Assembly (NCBI RefSeq): GCF_000518205.1
Contig: NZ_JADD01000020.1
Span: forward strand, 1 to 45,056
Source of the DNA: Hutsoniella sourekii ATCC 700629
GTDB taxonomy: Bacteria > Bacillota > Bacilli > Lactobacillales > Aerococcaceae
Direction of reading: 5' to 3'
Length of the DNA: 45,056 nt
Made by a program: the position numbers and the translations under genes. Of the stretch, positions 18,566 through 27,341 are shown one piece after another (the first letter of the stretch is position 1; every line of letters begins with the position of its first letter). Under the pieces are notes generated by a model. The model was not told the DNA's origin, did no database searches, and saw only the letters and a list, made by a program, of their open reading frames with translations.

Positions 18566-19473
18566 CAGGGAATTCAAGCTTTACTTCTCTGATCGATGAT
18601 TTTATTCGTTATCTTGCTATTGATTTAGGTAGGAGCGAGAATACCCAAACGAGCTACCGAAATGACTTGCATAGATTTATTAATTATTTGAAGCAAGAGG
18701 AAATCCAATCTATCCAAGAGGTCAAGGAACTAGACATTCAAGCCTATTTAATAGATTTAAAAGCTAATAATCTTAGCGCTGCCACAACTTCTCGCCATAT
18801 TACCAGTTTAAAACAATTTTTTCAGTTTTTGTTGAGAGAAAATATTATTCAAGAAAGTCCGATGTCACTCATTCAGGCACCTAAAAACAAAAAGCATCTA
18901 CCCACGATCTTAAATACGGATGAGATAGACTGTTTATTAGAAGCGCCAGATACAACTACTAACAACGGACTTAGAGACCGGTCCATTTTCGAGTTGATGT
19001 ATGCGAGTGGTTTGCGTGTCAGTGAATTAATTAGTCTGACCATGGATGAGTTACATTTGCAGATGGGATTTATTCAAACTGTTGGAAAAGGTAACAAAGA
19101 GCGACTCGTTCCAATTGGTGGTGAGGCAGAATATTGGTTGAAACGATACTTAGATGAGGTACGTCCCATCTATGCTAACAAGTCAGCCAACTCTAATGAC
19201 TCAATTTATTTGACTCAACGAGGCAATACTTTCACAAGACAGGGTATCTGGAAGAACCTTAATAAGTATGTCCAAATCGCTGGCATTGACAAAAAAATTT
19301 CACCTCATATATTAAGGCACTCTTTTGCCAGTCATTTACTTGAGAATGGAGCAGATTTACGGATGGTACAAGAATTATTGGGCCATTCAGATATTTCTAC
19401 AACACAGATATACACGCATTTAACTAAAACTAGATTGCAAGAAGTTTATCGCAAGAATTTCCCTAGAGCATAA
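18562..19473 (+). CDS. xerD: site-specific tyrosine recombinase XerD
   Basis: Tyrosine recombinase of chromosome dimer resolution, 303 aa. The SAM-like N-terminal core-binding domain (about 5-95) is followed by the catalytic domain with R152 (ASGLRVSEL), K176 (GKGNKER), H249 and R252 (HILRHSF), H275 (LLGHSD) and nucleophile Y284 (IYTH). The complete set and absence of any prophage neighbour support the housekeeping recombinase rather than a phage integrase. Translation starts at a GTG overlapping the cvfB stop; an AGGAGG-like element is not obvious, consistent with coupling. deoB lies 9 bp downstream. Confidence 0.93.
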   Translation: MTGNSSFTSLIDDFIRYLAIDLGRSENTQTSYRNDLHRFINYLKQEEIQSIQEVKELDIQAYLIDLKANNLSAATTSRHITSLKQFFQFLLRENIIQESPMSLIQAPKNKKHLPTILNTDEIDCLLEAPDTTTNNGLRDRSIFELMYASGLRVSELISLTMDELHLQMGFIQTVGKGNKERLVPIGGEAEYWLKRYLDEVRPIYANKSANSNDSIYLTQRGNTFTRQGIWKNLNKYVQIAGIDKKISPHILRHSFASHLLENGADLRMVQELLGHSDISTTQIYTHLTKTRLQEVYRKNFPRA

Positions 19474-19482
19474 AAGGAGGAC

Positions 19483-20655
19483 ATGATGAATTTTAAACGA
19501 ATACATTTATTGGTGATGGATTCTGTGGGTATCGGTCAAGCACCAGATGCTGCTGAATTTAATGATGAGGGTGCTCATACACTGGGGCACATAGCCGAAA
19601 CGGTTGATTTGAAATTACCAAACATGGAAGCGATGGGATTAGGGAATATTGAAGCCTTAAAGGGTATCCAGACCCAATCAGCTCCTAAAGCCTACTGGAC
19701 TAAATTACAGGAAGTTTCAGCCGGCAAGGACACGATGACCGGTCATTGGGAAATTATGGGCTTAAAGATTGAACAACCATTTAGAGTTTTTCCTGATGGT
19801 TTCCCAGATGAGCTTATTCAACAAATTGAAGATTTTTCAGGTCGTTCGATAGTGGCAAATAAACCTGCTTCTGGAACAGCGATCATTGATGAATATGGGG
19901 CTCATCAAATGGAAACTGGAGACTTGATTGTCTATACTTCTGCAGATTCAGTGCTTCAAATTGCTGCTCATGAAGACGTTATTCCTCTTGATGAACTTTA
20001 TCGTATCTGTGAATTTGCACGCGAAATTACCTTAGAGGATCCTTATATGCTGGGCCGAATTATTGCTAGACCTTATATTGGCCAGCCAGGTAATTTTACA
20101 AGAACAAGTAATCGCCATGACTATGCCCTGAGCCCATTTGGCAAGACAACCTTAGATTTCTTAAAAGAAGCTGGGCATGAAGTGATATCGGTTGGTAAAA
20201 TTGAGGACATCTTTAATGGAGCGGGTATTACTCAGGCCAATCGAACCAAGAACAATATGGATGGGGTCGACAAGTTATTGAAGGTTATGGATCAAGATTT
20301 CACTGGATTATCCTTCACTAATTTGGTAGATTTTGATGCAGTCTATGGTCACCGTCGTAACCCCGAAGGATACGGTCAGGCGCTTGAAGAATTCGACCAA
20401 AGAATTCCAGAAGTTCTAGATAAAATGGAAGACAATGATTTGTTTATAATTACGGCTGATCATGGGAACGATCCGACTTATTCTGGAACTGACCACACGC
20501 GTGAGTATGTTCCTCTATTAGTCTACAGTCCATTGCTAACCCAAATGAAGGAGCTAGATGCCAGCTATTTTGCTGATATTGCTGCTACTATCTCAGATAA
20601 TTTTGGTGTTGCTCAAACAGAAAATGGAACTAGTTTCCTCAGTCAATTGATCTAA
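19483..20655 (+). CDS. deoB: phosphopentomutase DeoB
   Basis: Interconverts (deoxy)ribose 1-phosphate and 5-phosphate in nucleoside salvage; 390 aa, normal for the family. Alkaline-phosphatase-like metal residues are in [12 protein letters not shown], the activated Thr region is [10 protein letters not shown], and [19 protein letters not shown] carries the D/H metal ligands. Two ATG codons stand together; AAAGGAGG lies just upstream. The gene closes the cvfB-xerD-deoB unit. No pyrimidine or purine nucleoside phosphorylase gene follows in this window, so it is not part of a complete deo operon here. Confidence 0.96.
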   Translation: MMNFKRIHLLVMDSVGIGQAPDAAEFNDEGAHTLGHIAETVDLKLPNMEAMGLGNIEALKGIQTQSAPKAYWTKLQEVSAGKDTMTGHWEIMGLKIEQPFRVFPDGFPDELIQQIEDFSGRSIVANKPASGTAIIDEYGAHQMETGDLIVYTSADSVLQIAAHEDVIPLDELYRICEFAREITLEDPYMLGRIIARPYIGQPGNFTRTSNRHDYALSPFGKTTLDFLKEAGHEVISVGKIEDIFNGAGITQANRTKNNMDGVDKLLKVMDQDFTGLSFTNLVDFDAVYGHRRNPEGYGQALEEFDQRIPEVLDKMEDNDLFIITADHGNDPTYSGTDHTREYVPLLVYSPLLTQMKELDASYFADIAATISDNFGVAQTENGTSFLSQLI

Positions 20656-20685
20656 ATATTGAGCTAACTTCCTACTTATTAAGAC

Positions 20686-20714
20686 TTGATTATTGCTGAT
20701 TAATTGGTTAGAAT
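20686..20714 (+). promoter_or_regulatory. promoter for ribT-scpA-scpB-rluB
   Basis: TTGATT (20686-20691), a 17-nt spacer, TAGAAT (20709-20714), 23 nt upstream of the GTG start chosen for the first gene. Confidence 0.6.
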
Positions 20715-20737
20715 TTAAACTCGAAAGGAGGGCGCTT

Positions 20738-21145
20738 GTGCTCATTTCATCAAAAAATAAAAATGACTTAATTGTCTTGGGTCTTCTATCCTATACTTGT
20801 CACGATGAACAAGTAACAACAGAAGACTTGAGAGAATTACTTGAAGAATATCGTCAGAATGATCATTATGAATTGTTCTTGTATCGTCAAGAAGACAGCG
20901 AAAATTTTATTGGATTACTAGCCATTGAAGAAAACCGTGATGAAAGCCATGAACTTAATTCTGTTACCTTGCATCGAGTGGCAGTCATCCCGTCATTTAA
21001 CAATGATCAAATTGATTTTCAGATGTACCGTGAGTTGAGAGCCATCTATGAAGGAGTTCCAATTATTGGTTCGATGGATACTGTCGACCAATTAGCCACT
21101 TGGAATCAGCAGTTGGAAGATGAACCTGTTGCTGATGAATATTAG
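20738..21145 (+). CDS. ribT: RibT-like GNAT-family protein
   Basis: A 135-aa protein beginning MLISSKNKNDLIVLGLLSYT from a GTG start preceded by AAAGGAGGGCGCTT. An upstream ATG at 20693 in the same frame lies inside the promoter and is rejected. The N-terminus lines up with Bacillus RibT (LI...GLLSF), a GNAT-fold protein of the riboflavin operon with unknown substrate. The middle FLYRQEDSENFIGLLAIEEN followed by VTLHRVAVIPSF agrees with the acetyl-CoA-binding sheet, but the pyrophosphate loop is poorly conserved. It stands before scpAB, as in several Lactobacillales. Identification rests on remembered similarity, so the symbol is moderately sure; acetyltransferase activity is not shown. Confidence 0.7.
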   Translation: MLISSKNKNDLIVLGLLSYTCHDEQVTTEDLRELLEEYRQNDHYELFLYRQEDSENFIGLLAIEENRDESHELNSVTLHRVAVIPSFNNDQIDFQMYRELRAIYEGVPIIGSMDTVDQLATWNQQLEDEPVADEY

Positions 21146-21153
21146 GTTATCTG

Positions 21154-21933
21154 ATGGCTGATTACGAATTAGAATTAGAGCTTGAAGATTTCCATGGTCC
21201 TTTAGACTTGCTATTGCATTTAATTAAAAAAATGGAAGTAGACATCAATGATATACCGATGGCTGAGATTACGCAGCAATATTTAACCTATGTTCGATCC
21301 ATGCAAGAATTGCAACTAGATAAAGTGGCCGATTACTTGGTGATGGCCGCTACTTTGATTGAAATCAAGAGTCGGCTCCTACTACCTGTTGAACCAGATC
21401 AAGACTGGGAGGATCCTTATCAAGGTGAAGACCCTCGTGCGAGCTTAGTGGAGCAATTACTTGTGTACCAACAGTTTCAGGAAGTCTCAAGCCAGTTAGA
21501 GAAACTAGAAGCGTCACGTGCCTTAAACTATGGACGCCCAGCTAGTGATCTGACCAGCTATTTAGAGACGGTTCCACTTAAAGATGGCGAGCTGACTGTT
21601 GATCATCTCGTTGAAAGTATGCAACAAGTTCTAATGGAACAATTGGAGCGAGAGCCTAGGCATAAGCAAATCCATCAAGATACTGAAACGGTTGATGATA
21701 AAATCAAGCTAATGCATGATTATTTTAGACCGCTTTCAAGAGAAGATCGAGTTTCTTTTGATACATTTGTTTCTACTGGTAATCGCCGGGAGATTATCAA
21801 TAGTTTTCTAGCCGTGCTGGAATTAGTTCGTAAACAATACTTGACCTTTTTTCAAGAGGAAATTATGGCTCCTATCTATCTAAAAAAGAATGCAAGAGGA
21901 GATGACGATAATGAGTCCTTTAGCTCGTATTAA
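21154..21933 (+). CDS. scpA: segregation and condensation protein A (kleisin)
   Basis: Kleisin subunit of the SMC condensin complex, 259 aa. The N-terminal segment ELEDFHGPLDLLLHLIKKMEVDI is the signature that contacts the SMC neck, followed by IPMAEITQQYLTY and AATLIEIKSRLLLP. The C-terminal winged helix (about 180-245) would bind the SMC cap. Its 3' end overlaps scpB by 23 nt, so the stoichiometry of the ScpAB complex is probably set by translational coupling. The start ATG is 8 nt after the ribT stop. Confidence 0.96.
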   Translation: MADYELELELEDFHGPLDLLLHLIKKMEVDINDIPMAEITQQYLTYVRSMQELQLDKVADYLVMAATLIEIKSRLLLPVEPDQDWEDPYQGEDPRASLVEQLLVYQQFQEVSSQLEKLEASRALNYGRPASDLTSYLETVPLKDGELTVDHLVESMQQVLMEQLEREPRHKQIHQDTETVDDKIKLMHDYFRPLSREDRVSFDTFVSTGNRREIINSFLAVLELVRKQYLTFFQEEIMAPIYLKKNARGDDDNESFSSY

Positions 21934-22522
21934 AGCCCTTATATTTGTAAGTGGGGAAGAAGGGATTACATTGGAGGCATTAGCCTATTCTTTAGATATG
22001 GATCAGGATCTAGTAAGAGGTCATCTACAGACCATCGAATTATCTTTTAGAGAAGATTCTGAAAATCCTTTAGAACTCGTCAAGTATAATTCGGCTTATC
22101 AATTTGTTACAAAAAAAGAATATGCGAGTGATTTGGAAGCTTTTGCACAGGCTCCCCATACTAAAACGTTGAGTCGAGCAGCCATTGAAACATTAGCGAT
22201 CGTTGCTTACCGCCAACCCATTACTCGATTAGCGGTTGATCATATTAGAGGCGTCGTATCCTCCAATATGTTGCAACGCCTTCAAGGTAGAGGTTTGATT
22301 AAAGAAGTCGGTCGTGTAGATAGTCCGGGTAGACCCCTCTTATATGGCACGACTGATTATTTTATGTCTTATTTTGGCCTACAAACCTTAGAAGATTTAC
22401 CAGAAATTGAGCCTTTGGCTCTAAATCCTCAAGAAGCAGACAATGAATTATTTGATTTCAAGGAATGGCATCCCAAACTTGAATTAGAAGAAACCGATCA
22501 AAGGATAGAAGGAGCCGAATAA
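21911..22522 (+). CDS. scpB: segregation and condensation protein B
   Basis: Dimeric winged-helix partner of ScpA in the SMC complex, 203 aa from the ATG at 21911 (MSPLARIKALIFVSGEEG). Upstream in-frame starts at 21890 and 21902 are less likely because AAGAGGAG (21894-21901) would then overlap or touch the codon. ETLAIVAYRQPITR and IRGVVSSNMLQRLQGRGLI are family hallmarks. The gene overlaps the end of scpA and is followed without a gap by rluB, the common scpA-scpB-rluB order. Confidence 0.96.
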   Translation: MSPLARIKALIFVSGEEGITLEALAYSLDMDQDLVRGHLQTIELSFREDSENPLELVKYNSAYQFVTKKEYASDLEAFAQAPHTKTLSRAAIETLAIVAYRQPITRLAVDHIRGVVSSNMLQRLQGRGLIKEVGRVDSPGRPLLYGTTDYFMSYFGLQTLEDLPEIEPLALNPQEADNELFDFKEWHPKLELEETDQRIEGAE

Positions 22523-23245
22523 ATGGAACGACTACAGAAGGTCATGGCCCACGCAGGGGTTGCTAGCCGACGCAAGTGCGAAGAGATCATTAAAGCCGGT
22601 AGAGTTAAAGTGAATGGCCAGCTTGTGGATCAACTGGGCGTTAAAGTTAGTCCCAGTGATCAAGTGGAAGTAGATGGTGTTCCGATTTACCGAGAAGAAC
22701 CCAGATACTTTTTATTCTATAAACCTAGAAATGTTCTTTCAGCTGTGAGTGATGATAAAGGCCGTCCGGTGGTCAACGATTATTTTGAAATGATTGACGA
22801 ACGGATCTATCCTGTTGGACGTCTTGACTTTGATACGACCGGGCTTTTACTAATGACTAATGACGGAGAATTTGCTAATAGAATGACCCATCCTAGTCAT
22901 CAAATTGATAAGGAATATATTGCTAAGATTGAAGGCATTCCGAGTCCAGAAGATTTGAAAAGGCTTGCCAAAGGTGTAGTGGTTGATGGTAAGAAAACTT
23001 CCAGGGCAAGAAGTCGCTTGGTCAAATCTAATCCGAATAACCAAACAGCTGTCGTGAGTTTAACGATTCATGAAGGATGGAACCACCAAGTCAAGAAAAT
23101 GTTTCAAGCGATTGGCTACCCGGTGGTTCGCCTCAAAAGAGAACGCGTTGCATTCTTAAACTTAGGACAGCTTAAACCGGGGGAGTATCGGGAGTTGACT
23201 GCCTTTGAAGTTGATAAACTCAACAAGATGGCCACGGATGAGTAA
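22523..23245 (+). CDS. rluB: 23S rRNA pseudouridine synthase RluB family
   Basis: Pseudouridine synthase of the RsuA/RluB family, 240 aa. An N-terminal S4 RNA-binding domain (MERLQKVMAHAGVASRRKCEEII) is followed by the catalytic GRLDFDTTGLLLMTNDG, where the Asp after GRL is the nucleophile, and by NHQVKKMFQAIGYPV. Modification of 23S rRNA position 2605 (E. coli numbering) is the known role of family members; the exact site here is inferred. The ATG immediately follows the scpB stop, with GAAGGAG inside the end of scpB. Confidence 0.93.
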   Translation: MERLQKVMAHAGVASRRKCEEIIKAGRVKVNGQLVDQLGVKVSPSDQVEVDGVPIYREEPRYFLFYKPRNVLSAVSDDKGRPVVNDYFEMIDERIYPVGRLDFDTTGLLLMTNDGEFANRMTHPSHQIDKEYIAKIEGIPSPEDLKRLAKGVVVDGKKTSRARSRLVKSNPNNQTAVVSLTIHEGWNHQVKKMFQAIGYPVVRLKRERVAFLNLGQLKPGEYRELTAFEVDKLNKMATDE

Positions 23246-23311
23246 AAGTGATGAAAGCCCTTTACAAGTTTATATTATTGTGGTATATTGCCATTAATAG
23301 AATAGTATTAG

Positions 23312-23430
23312 TTCTTCAGGGACAGAGTGAAAATCTCGACCGGTGGTAAAAGTCCACGAGCCTAAGGTTCATACCGAGGGTTGAATCGATGTAATTTCGA
23401 TACCGACAGTATAGTCTGGAATAAAGAAGA
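23312..23430 (+). ncRNA. FMN riboswitch (RFN element)
   Basis: The core is nearly canonical: CAGGGACAGAGTGAAAATC, CGACCGGTGGTAAAAGTCC, CACGAGC and the closing CCGACAGTATAGTCTGGA followed by AAGAAGA. TCTTC at 23313-23317 pairs with GAAGA at 23426-23430 as P1. It senses FMN and should switch off ribU when flavin is abundant. A terminator-like hairpin follows at 23456-23490. Confidence 0.97.
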
Positions 23431-23455
23431 CATAAATACGTACTAATGTATTTAA

Positions 23456-23490
23456 GCGCTTTATCTTGAAGAAGTTAAAGCGTTTATTTT
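23456..23490 (+). terminator. probable riboswitch-controlled terminator
   Basis: CGCTTTA (23457-23463) pairs with TAAAGCG (23476-23482) over a 12-nt loop, followed by TTTATTTTTG. Its place directly after the FMN aptamer suggests it is the expression platform. The T run is interrupted. Confidence 0.6.
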
Positions 23491-23550
23491 TGTTTGGGCT
23501 CATTGCTAGCTACTGTCCACTCAGAAATAATCAGATAACTTCTAATGGGT

Positions 23551-23677
23551 GAGTGATTGAATGGTCTAATGTAGGATCACTCAATCTTAGCAAATATCTT
23601 AAATGAGTATACTGAGACCTCATTACTTTCCCTTGATTAACCTATTATTCTAATTAAAGGTAGAAAGTAGTGACATT
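23551..23677 (+). promoter_or_regulatory. ribU: structured leader of ribU, RBS possibly sequestered
   Basis: Beyond the FMN terminator there is a further structured stretch of about 190 nt. TGAGTGAT and ATCACTCA form an 8-bp stem in 23551-23584. TACTTTCCCTT (23624-23634) can pair with AAGG (23657-23660) and GAAAGTA (23663-23669) with a 2-nt bulge, which would bury the AAAGG ribosome binding site of ribU. The pairing is by eye only. The rest of 23246-23677 holds the riboswitch and no gene that I can see. Confidence 0.4.
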
Positions 23678-24265
23678 ATGAAACGTTTATCGACTCAAGA
23701 TTTAGTTATTTTATCAATATTAGGGGCTCTATCCTTGTTGGTTCGGACGATTGAATTCCCAATATTACCAGCTGCTCCATTTTTAAAAATTGATTTCAGT
23801 GATTTAGTTGCCTTAGTTGGTATGTTAATTAAGGGACCTGTCGGTTTTTTCTTGGTTGGATTTATTCGAGATTTATTGAATTTCATTTTGAAAGGTGGTC
23901 AGGCAGGGATCCCGATTGGTGCGATTATGTCTTTACTGGCTACCGTAGCCATGCTATTACCAACCCACTGGGTTCTTGCTTATGCTAAATCTTGGTCTAA
24001 AGCAATGCAATCCGTTGTTATTGTGGTATCTTCAACCTTATTATTGACCTTAGCTCTCGCTTTACTTAATTATTTTGTTACATTGCCTATCTATATTACG
24101 GTTATGAATTTTCCGATTGATGATATTTTATCTTATGTGATGGCCGTGGTAGTTCCTTTTAATTTAATTAAGGGTGTGATTATCGGTATCGGACAATTGA
24201 TAACGATCAAAGTATTTAAACCTTTGCTTGCTAAGCGAGATCGCTATTATTATAAATATAGTTAA
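23678..24265 (+). CDS. ribU: riboflavin ECF transporter S component RibU
   Basis: Membrane S component of 195 aa with about six helices, which binds riboflavin and docks on the shared EcfA-EcfT module. The hallmark FLKIDFSDLVALVGMLIKGP is present, as are a GxxxG-rich end of helix 3 and basic C-terminal residues. The FMN riboswitch directly upstream confirms flavin transport. No ECF module sits beside it; the EcfAA/EcfT genes near 38-39.7 kb look dedicated to another S component, so RibU probably shares a general module encoded elsewhere. AAAGG lies upstream of the ATG. Confidence 0.95.
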   Translation: MKRLSTQDLVILSILGALSLLVRTIEFPILPAAPFLKIDFSDLVALVGMLIKGPVGFFLVGFIRDLLNFILKGGQAGIPIGAIMSLLATVAMLLPTHWVLAYAKSWSKAMQSVVIVVSSTLLLTLALALLNYFVTLPIYITVMNFPIDDILSYVMAVVVPFNLIKGVIIGIGQLITIKVFKPLLAKRDRYYYKYS

Positions 24266-24277
24266 AATTGCTGTAAA

Positions 24278-24294
24278 TGTTACGTTTAGGTTAC
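24278..24294 (+). promoter_or_regulatory. WalR-like direct repeat upstream of LysM gene
   Basis: TGTTAC, five bases, GGTTAC fits the WalR/YycF box TGTWAH-N5-TGTWAH with one mismatch (T to G). It is about 120 nt before the LysM membrane protein start. The region to 24417 also holds AAAGCGCTTT (24325-24334 area) and a short hairpin AGATC/GATCT at 24381-24397. Confidence 0.35.
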
Positions 24295-24417
24295 AATTTA
24301 GTGTCATTTAGCCTCAAAAGCCTAAAAGCGCTTTATCTAATTGTAAATTTGGCGTATTATTGTGGTAAACTTATTAGGTAAGATCGCTTGGTGATCTATC
24401 TTATTAGGAGGTATTTT

Positions 24418-25137
24418 ATGACAAAAGATAATGAAAAGGATTATCGCGAGAATATTAATCCTTCAACTGAAGAGTTGGATCAAGAGGTGACCCATGAGGA
24501 AGCGGAAGTTAAGCAAGACAAGAAGCCGTGGAATCGTAAGTTCTCTCAAGATGAAAACCTAAAGACTCGCCAGTTCTCTAGAACGGCCCGTAACCAACCA
24601 CAAAAAGAAGCAACAACCTTATCAAAGGTGCTTTTGGGCGCTATTGTAGTGACTGTCATCGCTCCTTTTATAATTTGGTGGTTAATTTCATCTCAAAGAG
24701 ACAACCAGCAAGTTGCTCAAAGAACCACTGAACAAGTGACAATCTCACGCAATACCGAATCGGCCTCATCACAAGAATCAGCCAGTTCCCAGTCTTCTCA
24801 AGCGAGTCAATCAAGCCAATCATCGAGTGTTTCTTCAAGCACTATTGATAATGATGAGTCACGTTCATTAGCTCAAAATCAAGCATCATCTACTAATGAA
24901 GCAGCTAATACAACGACTGCGCCGGAACCAACAGCTCCTGTTGCGCCAGCTACTCCAGTAGCACCCGTAACCCCGGCTGAAGAGGCGGCTCCTGCTGGTG
25001 GGCATACAGTTGCTCAAGGTGAATCTTGGTATGGTATTGCTCGAGCTTATGGGATTGATGTTTATACTTTAGCGGCTGCTAATGGTGCTTCTATTGATAC
25101 GCCGATACATCCAGGTCAGCAAATTATTATTCCGTAA
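24418..25137 (+). CDS. LysM membrane-anchored protein (SAG1386/EF1546 type)
   Basis: A 239-aa protein with a charged cytoplasmic N-terminus (1-75), one membrane helix (LLGAIVVTVIAPFIIWWLIS, about 78-98), a Ser/Gln-rich and then Pro/Ala/Thr-rich outer linker (about 110-190), and a C-terminal LysM domain (HTVAQGESWYGIARAYGI to the end). LysM binds peptidoglycan, so the protein probably ties the membrane to the wall. Topology and position next to cmk match the SAG1386/EF1546 surface-associated family. The start at 24418 follows AGGAGGTATTTT; an earlier ATG in frame at 24388 is upstream of that site. A terminator separates it from cmk. Confidence 0.85.
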   Translation: MTKDNEKDYRENINPSTEELDQEVTHEEAEVKQDKKPWNRKFSQDENLKTRQFSRTARNQPQKEATTLSKVLLGAIVVTVIAPFIIWWLISSQRDNQQVAQRTTEQVTISRNTESASSQESASSQSSQASQSSQSSSVSSSTIDNDESRSLAQNQASSTNEAANTTTAPEPTAPVAPATPVAPVTPAEEAAPAGGHTVAQGESWYGIARAYGIDVYTLAAANGASIDTPIHPGQQIIIP

Positions 25138-25150
25138 TTTACAAGTTAAT

Positions 25151-25190
25151 GCAGACAAGACTTCCTTTGAAGTTTTGTCTGCTTATTTTA
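25151..25190 (+). terminator. terminator after LysM gene
   Basis: GCAGACAAGACT (25151-25162) pairs with AGTTTTGTCTGC (25171-25182) with one G-T pair, then TTATTTTA. cmk starts 16 nt later. Confidence 0.75.
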
Positions 25191-25205
25191 TGAAAGGATG
25201 AAATC

Positions 25206-25880
25206 ATGATTCCTAATATTCAAATTGCCATTGATGGTCCGGCCTCATCAGGTAAGTCTACTTTGGCCAAGCAGTTAGCACAAGACTTAGATCTAATCTA
25301 TATTGATACCGGTGCTATGTACCGTGCGATAACGCTAGCTACTATCCAATCCAACACCGACTTATCCTCCGACCGCCAAGTGGAAGAATTGTTGGAAAGT
25401 TTAAATCTGACTTTTCGAATTGATCAAGGGCAACAGAATATATTTTTGAATGGTCAAAAATTAGATCAAGAGTTAAGAAGCCCTCAAGTTAATCAAGCAG
25501 TATCAAAAGTTTCTGCCAATCCGCTTGTACGTGAATTTTTGGTTAAAACTCAACAAGACGTTGCTCAGTCCCAATCTGTAATTATGGATGGTCGTGATAT
25601 AGGGACGGTGGTTCTGCCTGAAGCGGACTTTAAGTTCTTTTTAACAGCTAGTCCGCGTGTTCGTGCCCAGAGACGTTATGATGAAAACATGGAAAAAGGG
25701 TACTCCAATCAAACACTTGAAGAAATCGAGAAAGAAATAATTAAAAGAGACCATTTAGATTCGACAAGAGAAATAAGTCCGCTTACTAAAGCCAAGGATG
25801 CTATTGAAATTGACACTAGTGACCTTTCAATCCAAGAACTAGTAGCAAAAATAAAATTAATTATTCAAGATAAAAATTAA
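25206..25880 (+). CDS. cmk: cytidylate kinase
   Basis: Phosphorylates CMP/dCMP to the diphosphate; 224 aa, the usual size. Motifs include the P-loop DGPASSGKSTLAK (9-21), YIDTGAMYRAIT, VIMDGRDIGTVVLPEADFK and the lid RAQRRYDE. GAAAGGATG precedes the ATG. The cmk-rpsA order is conserved in Firmicutes; here a 119-bp gap with its own promoter and a palindrome lies between the two. Confidence 0.97.
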   Translation: MIPNIQIAIDGPASSGKSTLAKQLAQDLDLIYIDTGAMYRAITLATIQSNTDLSSDRQVEELLESLNLTFRIDQGQQNIFLNGQKLDQELRSPQVNQAVSKVSANPLVREFLVKTQQDVAQSQSVIMDGRDIGTVVLPEADFKFFLTASPRVRAQRRYDENMEKGYSNQTLEEIEKEIIKRDHLDSTREISPLTKAKDAIEIDTSDLSIQELVAKIKLIIQDKN

Positions 25881-25908
25881 AGCGATGCGGATTTATTTGG
25901 CATAAGTC

Positions 25909-25937
25909 TAGACTTTATGAACAATATTTGGTATTAT
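25909..25937 (+). promoter_or_regulatory. candidate promoter for rpsA
   Basis: TAGACT (25909-25914), a 17-nt spacer, TATTAT (25932-25937). Other -10-like sequences (TATACT at about 25941) are nearby, so the choice is tentative. Confidence 0.4.
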
Positions 25938-25946
25938 AGGTATACT

Positions 25947-25966
25947 TGATTGATTACAATCAATCA
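25947..25966. promoter_or_regulatory. 20-bp palindrome in the rpsA leader
   Basis: TGATTGATT (25947-25955), AC, AATCAATCA (25958-25966): a perfect 9-bp inverted repeat between the proposed promoter and the rpsA ribosome binding site. It can be a DNA operator or an RNA hairpin; there is no T run, so it is not a simple terminator. Confidence 0.6.
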
Positions 25967-25999
25967 TAGATATAGGTAACGCTTAGGAGGAACTGGTAA

Positions 26000-27313
26000 A
26001 TGTCAGAGTTTGTAGAAAACAACGAATTAAACGAAGAAGAAGCAGTACAAGAAGAGGCTGTTTCAATGGAAACAATGGAAGATGCTCTTGATTCTGTTAA
26101 AGAGATTAAATTAGGAGATAGCGTAACTGTAGATGTATTGGCTTTTGATGATAGTCAAGTACGCGTTGCGATTCAAGAAAGTGGCGGATTAGAAGGTGTT
26201 ATTCCTCGTAATGAATTATCTGCTACACCATTTGAAGAATTAACTGATGTTGTTAATATTGGTGACGAGATTGAAGTTATCGTCCTTAAACCAATCAAAG
26301 ACAAAGAAAATGGTAACTATTTACTTTCTAAACGTCGTGTAGACGCTAAGAAAGTTTGGGATGAACTTCAAGAAAAAGTAGATGCCAACGAAACAATTAC
26401 TGCCCCTGTTAAGAATGTTGTTAAAGGTGGTTTAGTAGTTGATGCAGGTGTTCGTGGATTCGTGCCTGCTTCAATGGTAGAAGACTATTTTGTTGAAGAT
26501 TTTTCAACTTATGTTGGTCAAACCCTTGAATTCAAGATCATAGAAATTGAACCAAGTGAAAACCGTCTAATCCTTTCTCACAAAGAGATTGCTCGTCAAG
26601 AACGTGAAAGTAAACGTGCTGAGCGCTTAGCTGAAATTGAAGAAGGATCAATCATTGAAGGTACAGTTGCACGTCTAGTTAACTTTGGTGCCTTTGTTGA
26701 TTTAGGTGGCGTTGACGGATTAGTTCATATTAGCCGTATTGCTCATGAGCACGTTAACAAGCCAAGCGATTATTTAACACCTGGTGAAAAAGTTAATGTT
26801 AAGGTTCTATCTGTGGACCAAGAAGAAGGTCGCGTATCACTATCTATCAAAGATACTTTACCTGGACCATGGGATGACATCGAAGAAAAAGCACCTGAAG
26901 GAGCAGTTCTAGATGGAACAGTTAAACGCCTAACTAGCTTTGGTGCCTTTGTAGAAGTATTCCCTGGTGTTGAAGGACTTGTTCACATTTCTCAAATTTC
27001 TCATGAACATATTGGAACTCCTCATGAAAAATTAGAAGAAGGTCAAGAAGTTCAAGTTAAGGTTCTTAGTGTAGACCCTGAAGAAGAAAGATTATCACTT
27101 TCTATCAAGGCTTTACAAGATGCGCCTGCTCGCCAAGATGATGCACCAGCTAGACCTGCTAAGAAAGACTCTTCAAGAAGAGGATCTAGCAAGCGTGGTA
27201 ATCGTTCTAACAACAACCATCAATCATTCCAAAATGATGATGTAGAATCTTCATTTACAATGGGAGATCTTTTAGGAGACGCTTTATCTCAATTTAAATC
27301 AGATGAAGAGTAA
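26000..27313 (+). CDS. rpsA: 30S ribosomal protein S1 homologue (four S1 domains)
   Basis: A 437-aa protein with four S1 RNA-binding domains at about 36-105, 122-190, 208-275 and 293-362; the third and fourth are canonical ([25 protein letters not shown] and its near copy). An acidic N-terminus and a Ser/Arg/Asn-rich basic tail (about 370-410) ending in an acidic helix flank them. Gram-positive S1 homologues have four domains rather than six and their ribosome association is looser, so the role in translation initiation is inferred from family knowledge. TTAGGAGG stands before the ATG. Codon use is strongly biased, consistent with high expression. Confidence 0.94.
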   Translation: MSEFVENNELNEEEAVQEEAVSMETMEDALDSVKEIKLGDSVTVDVLAFDDSQVRVAIQESGGLEGVIPRNELSATPFEELTDVVNIGDEIEVIVLKPIKDKENGNYLLSKRRVDAKKVWDELQEKVDANETITAPVKNVVKGGLVVDAGVRGFVPASMVEDYFVEDFSTYVGQTLEFKIIEIEPSENRLILSHKEIARQERESKRAERLAEIEEGSIIEGTVARLVNFGAFVDLGGVDGLVHISRIAHEHVNKPSDYLTPGEKVNVKVLSVDQEEGRVSLSIKDTLPGPWDDIEEKAPEGAVLDGTVKRLTSFGAFVEVFPGVEGLVHISQISHEHIGTPHEKLEEGQEVQVKVLSVDPEEERLSLSIKALQDAPARQDDAPARPAKKDSSRRGSSKRGNRSNNNHQSFQNDDVESSFTMGDLLGDALSQFKSDEE

Positions 27314-27341
27314 TTCTTACTTTGTTTAATTCGTAATTTAG

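Noticed and set aside
18562-19473. Tyrosine recombinase as a phage or ICE integrase
   Set aside because: Sequence, length and the cvfB-xerD-deoB setting fit housekeeping XerD, and no phage genes or att repeats are nearby.
24766-24850. Ser/Gln-rich repeats in the LysM protein as a tandem-repeat locus
   Set aside because: The codons vary and there is no exact repeat unit; this is an ordinary low-complexity wall-spanning linker.
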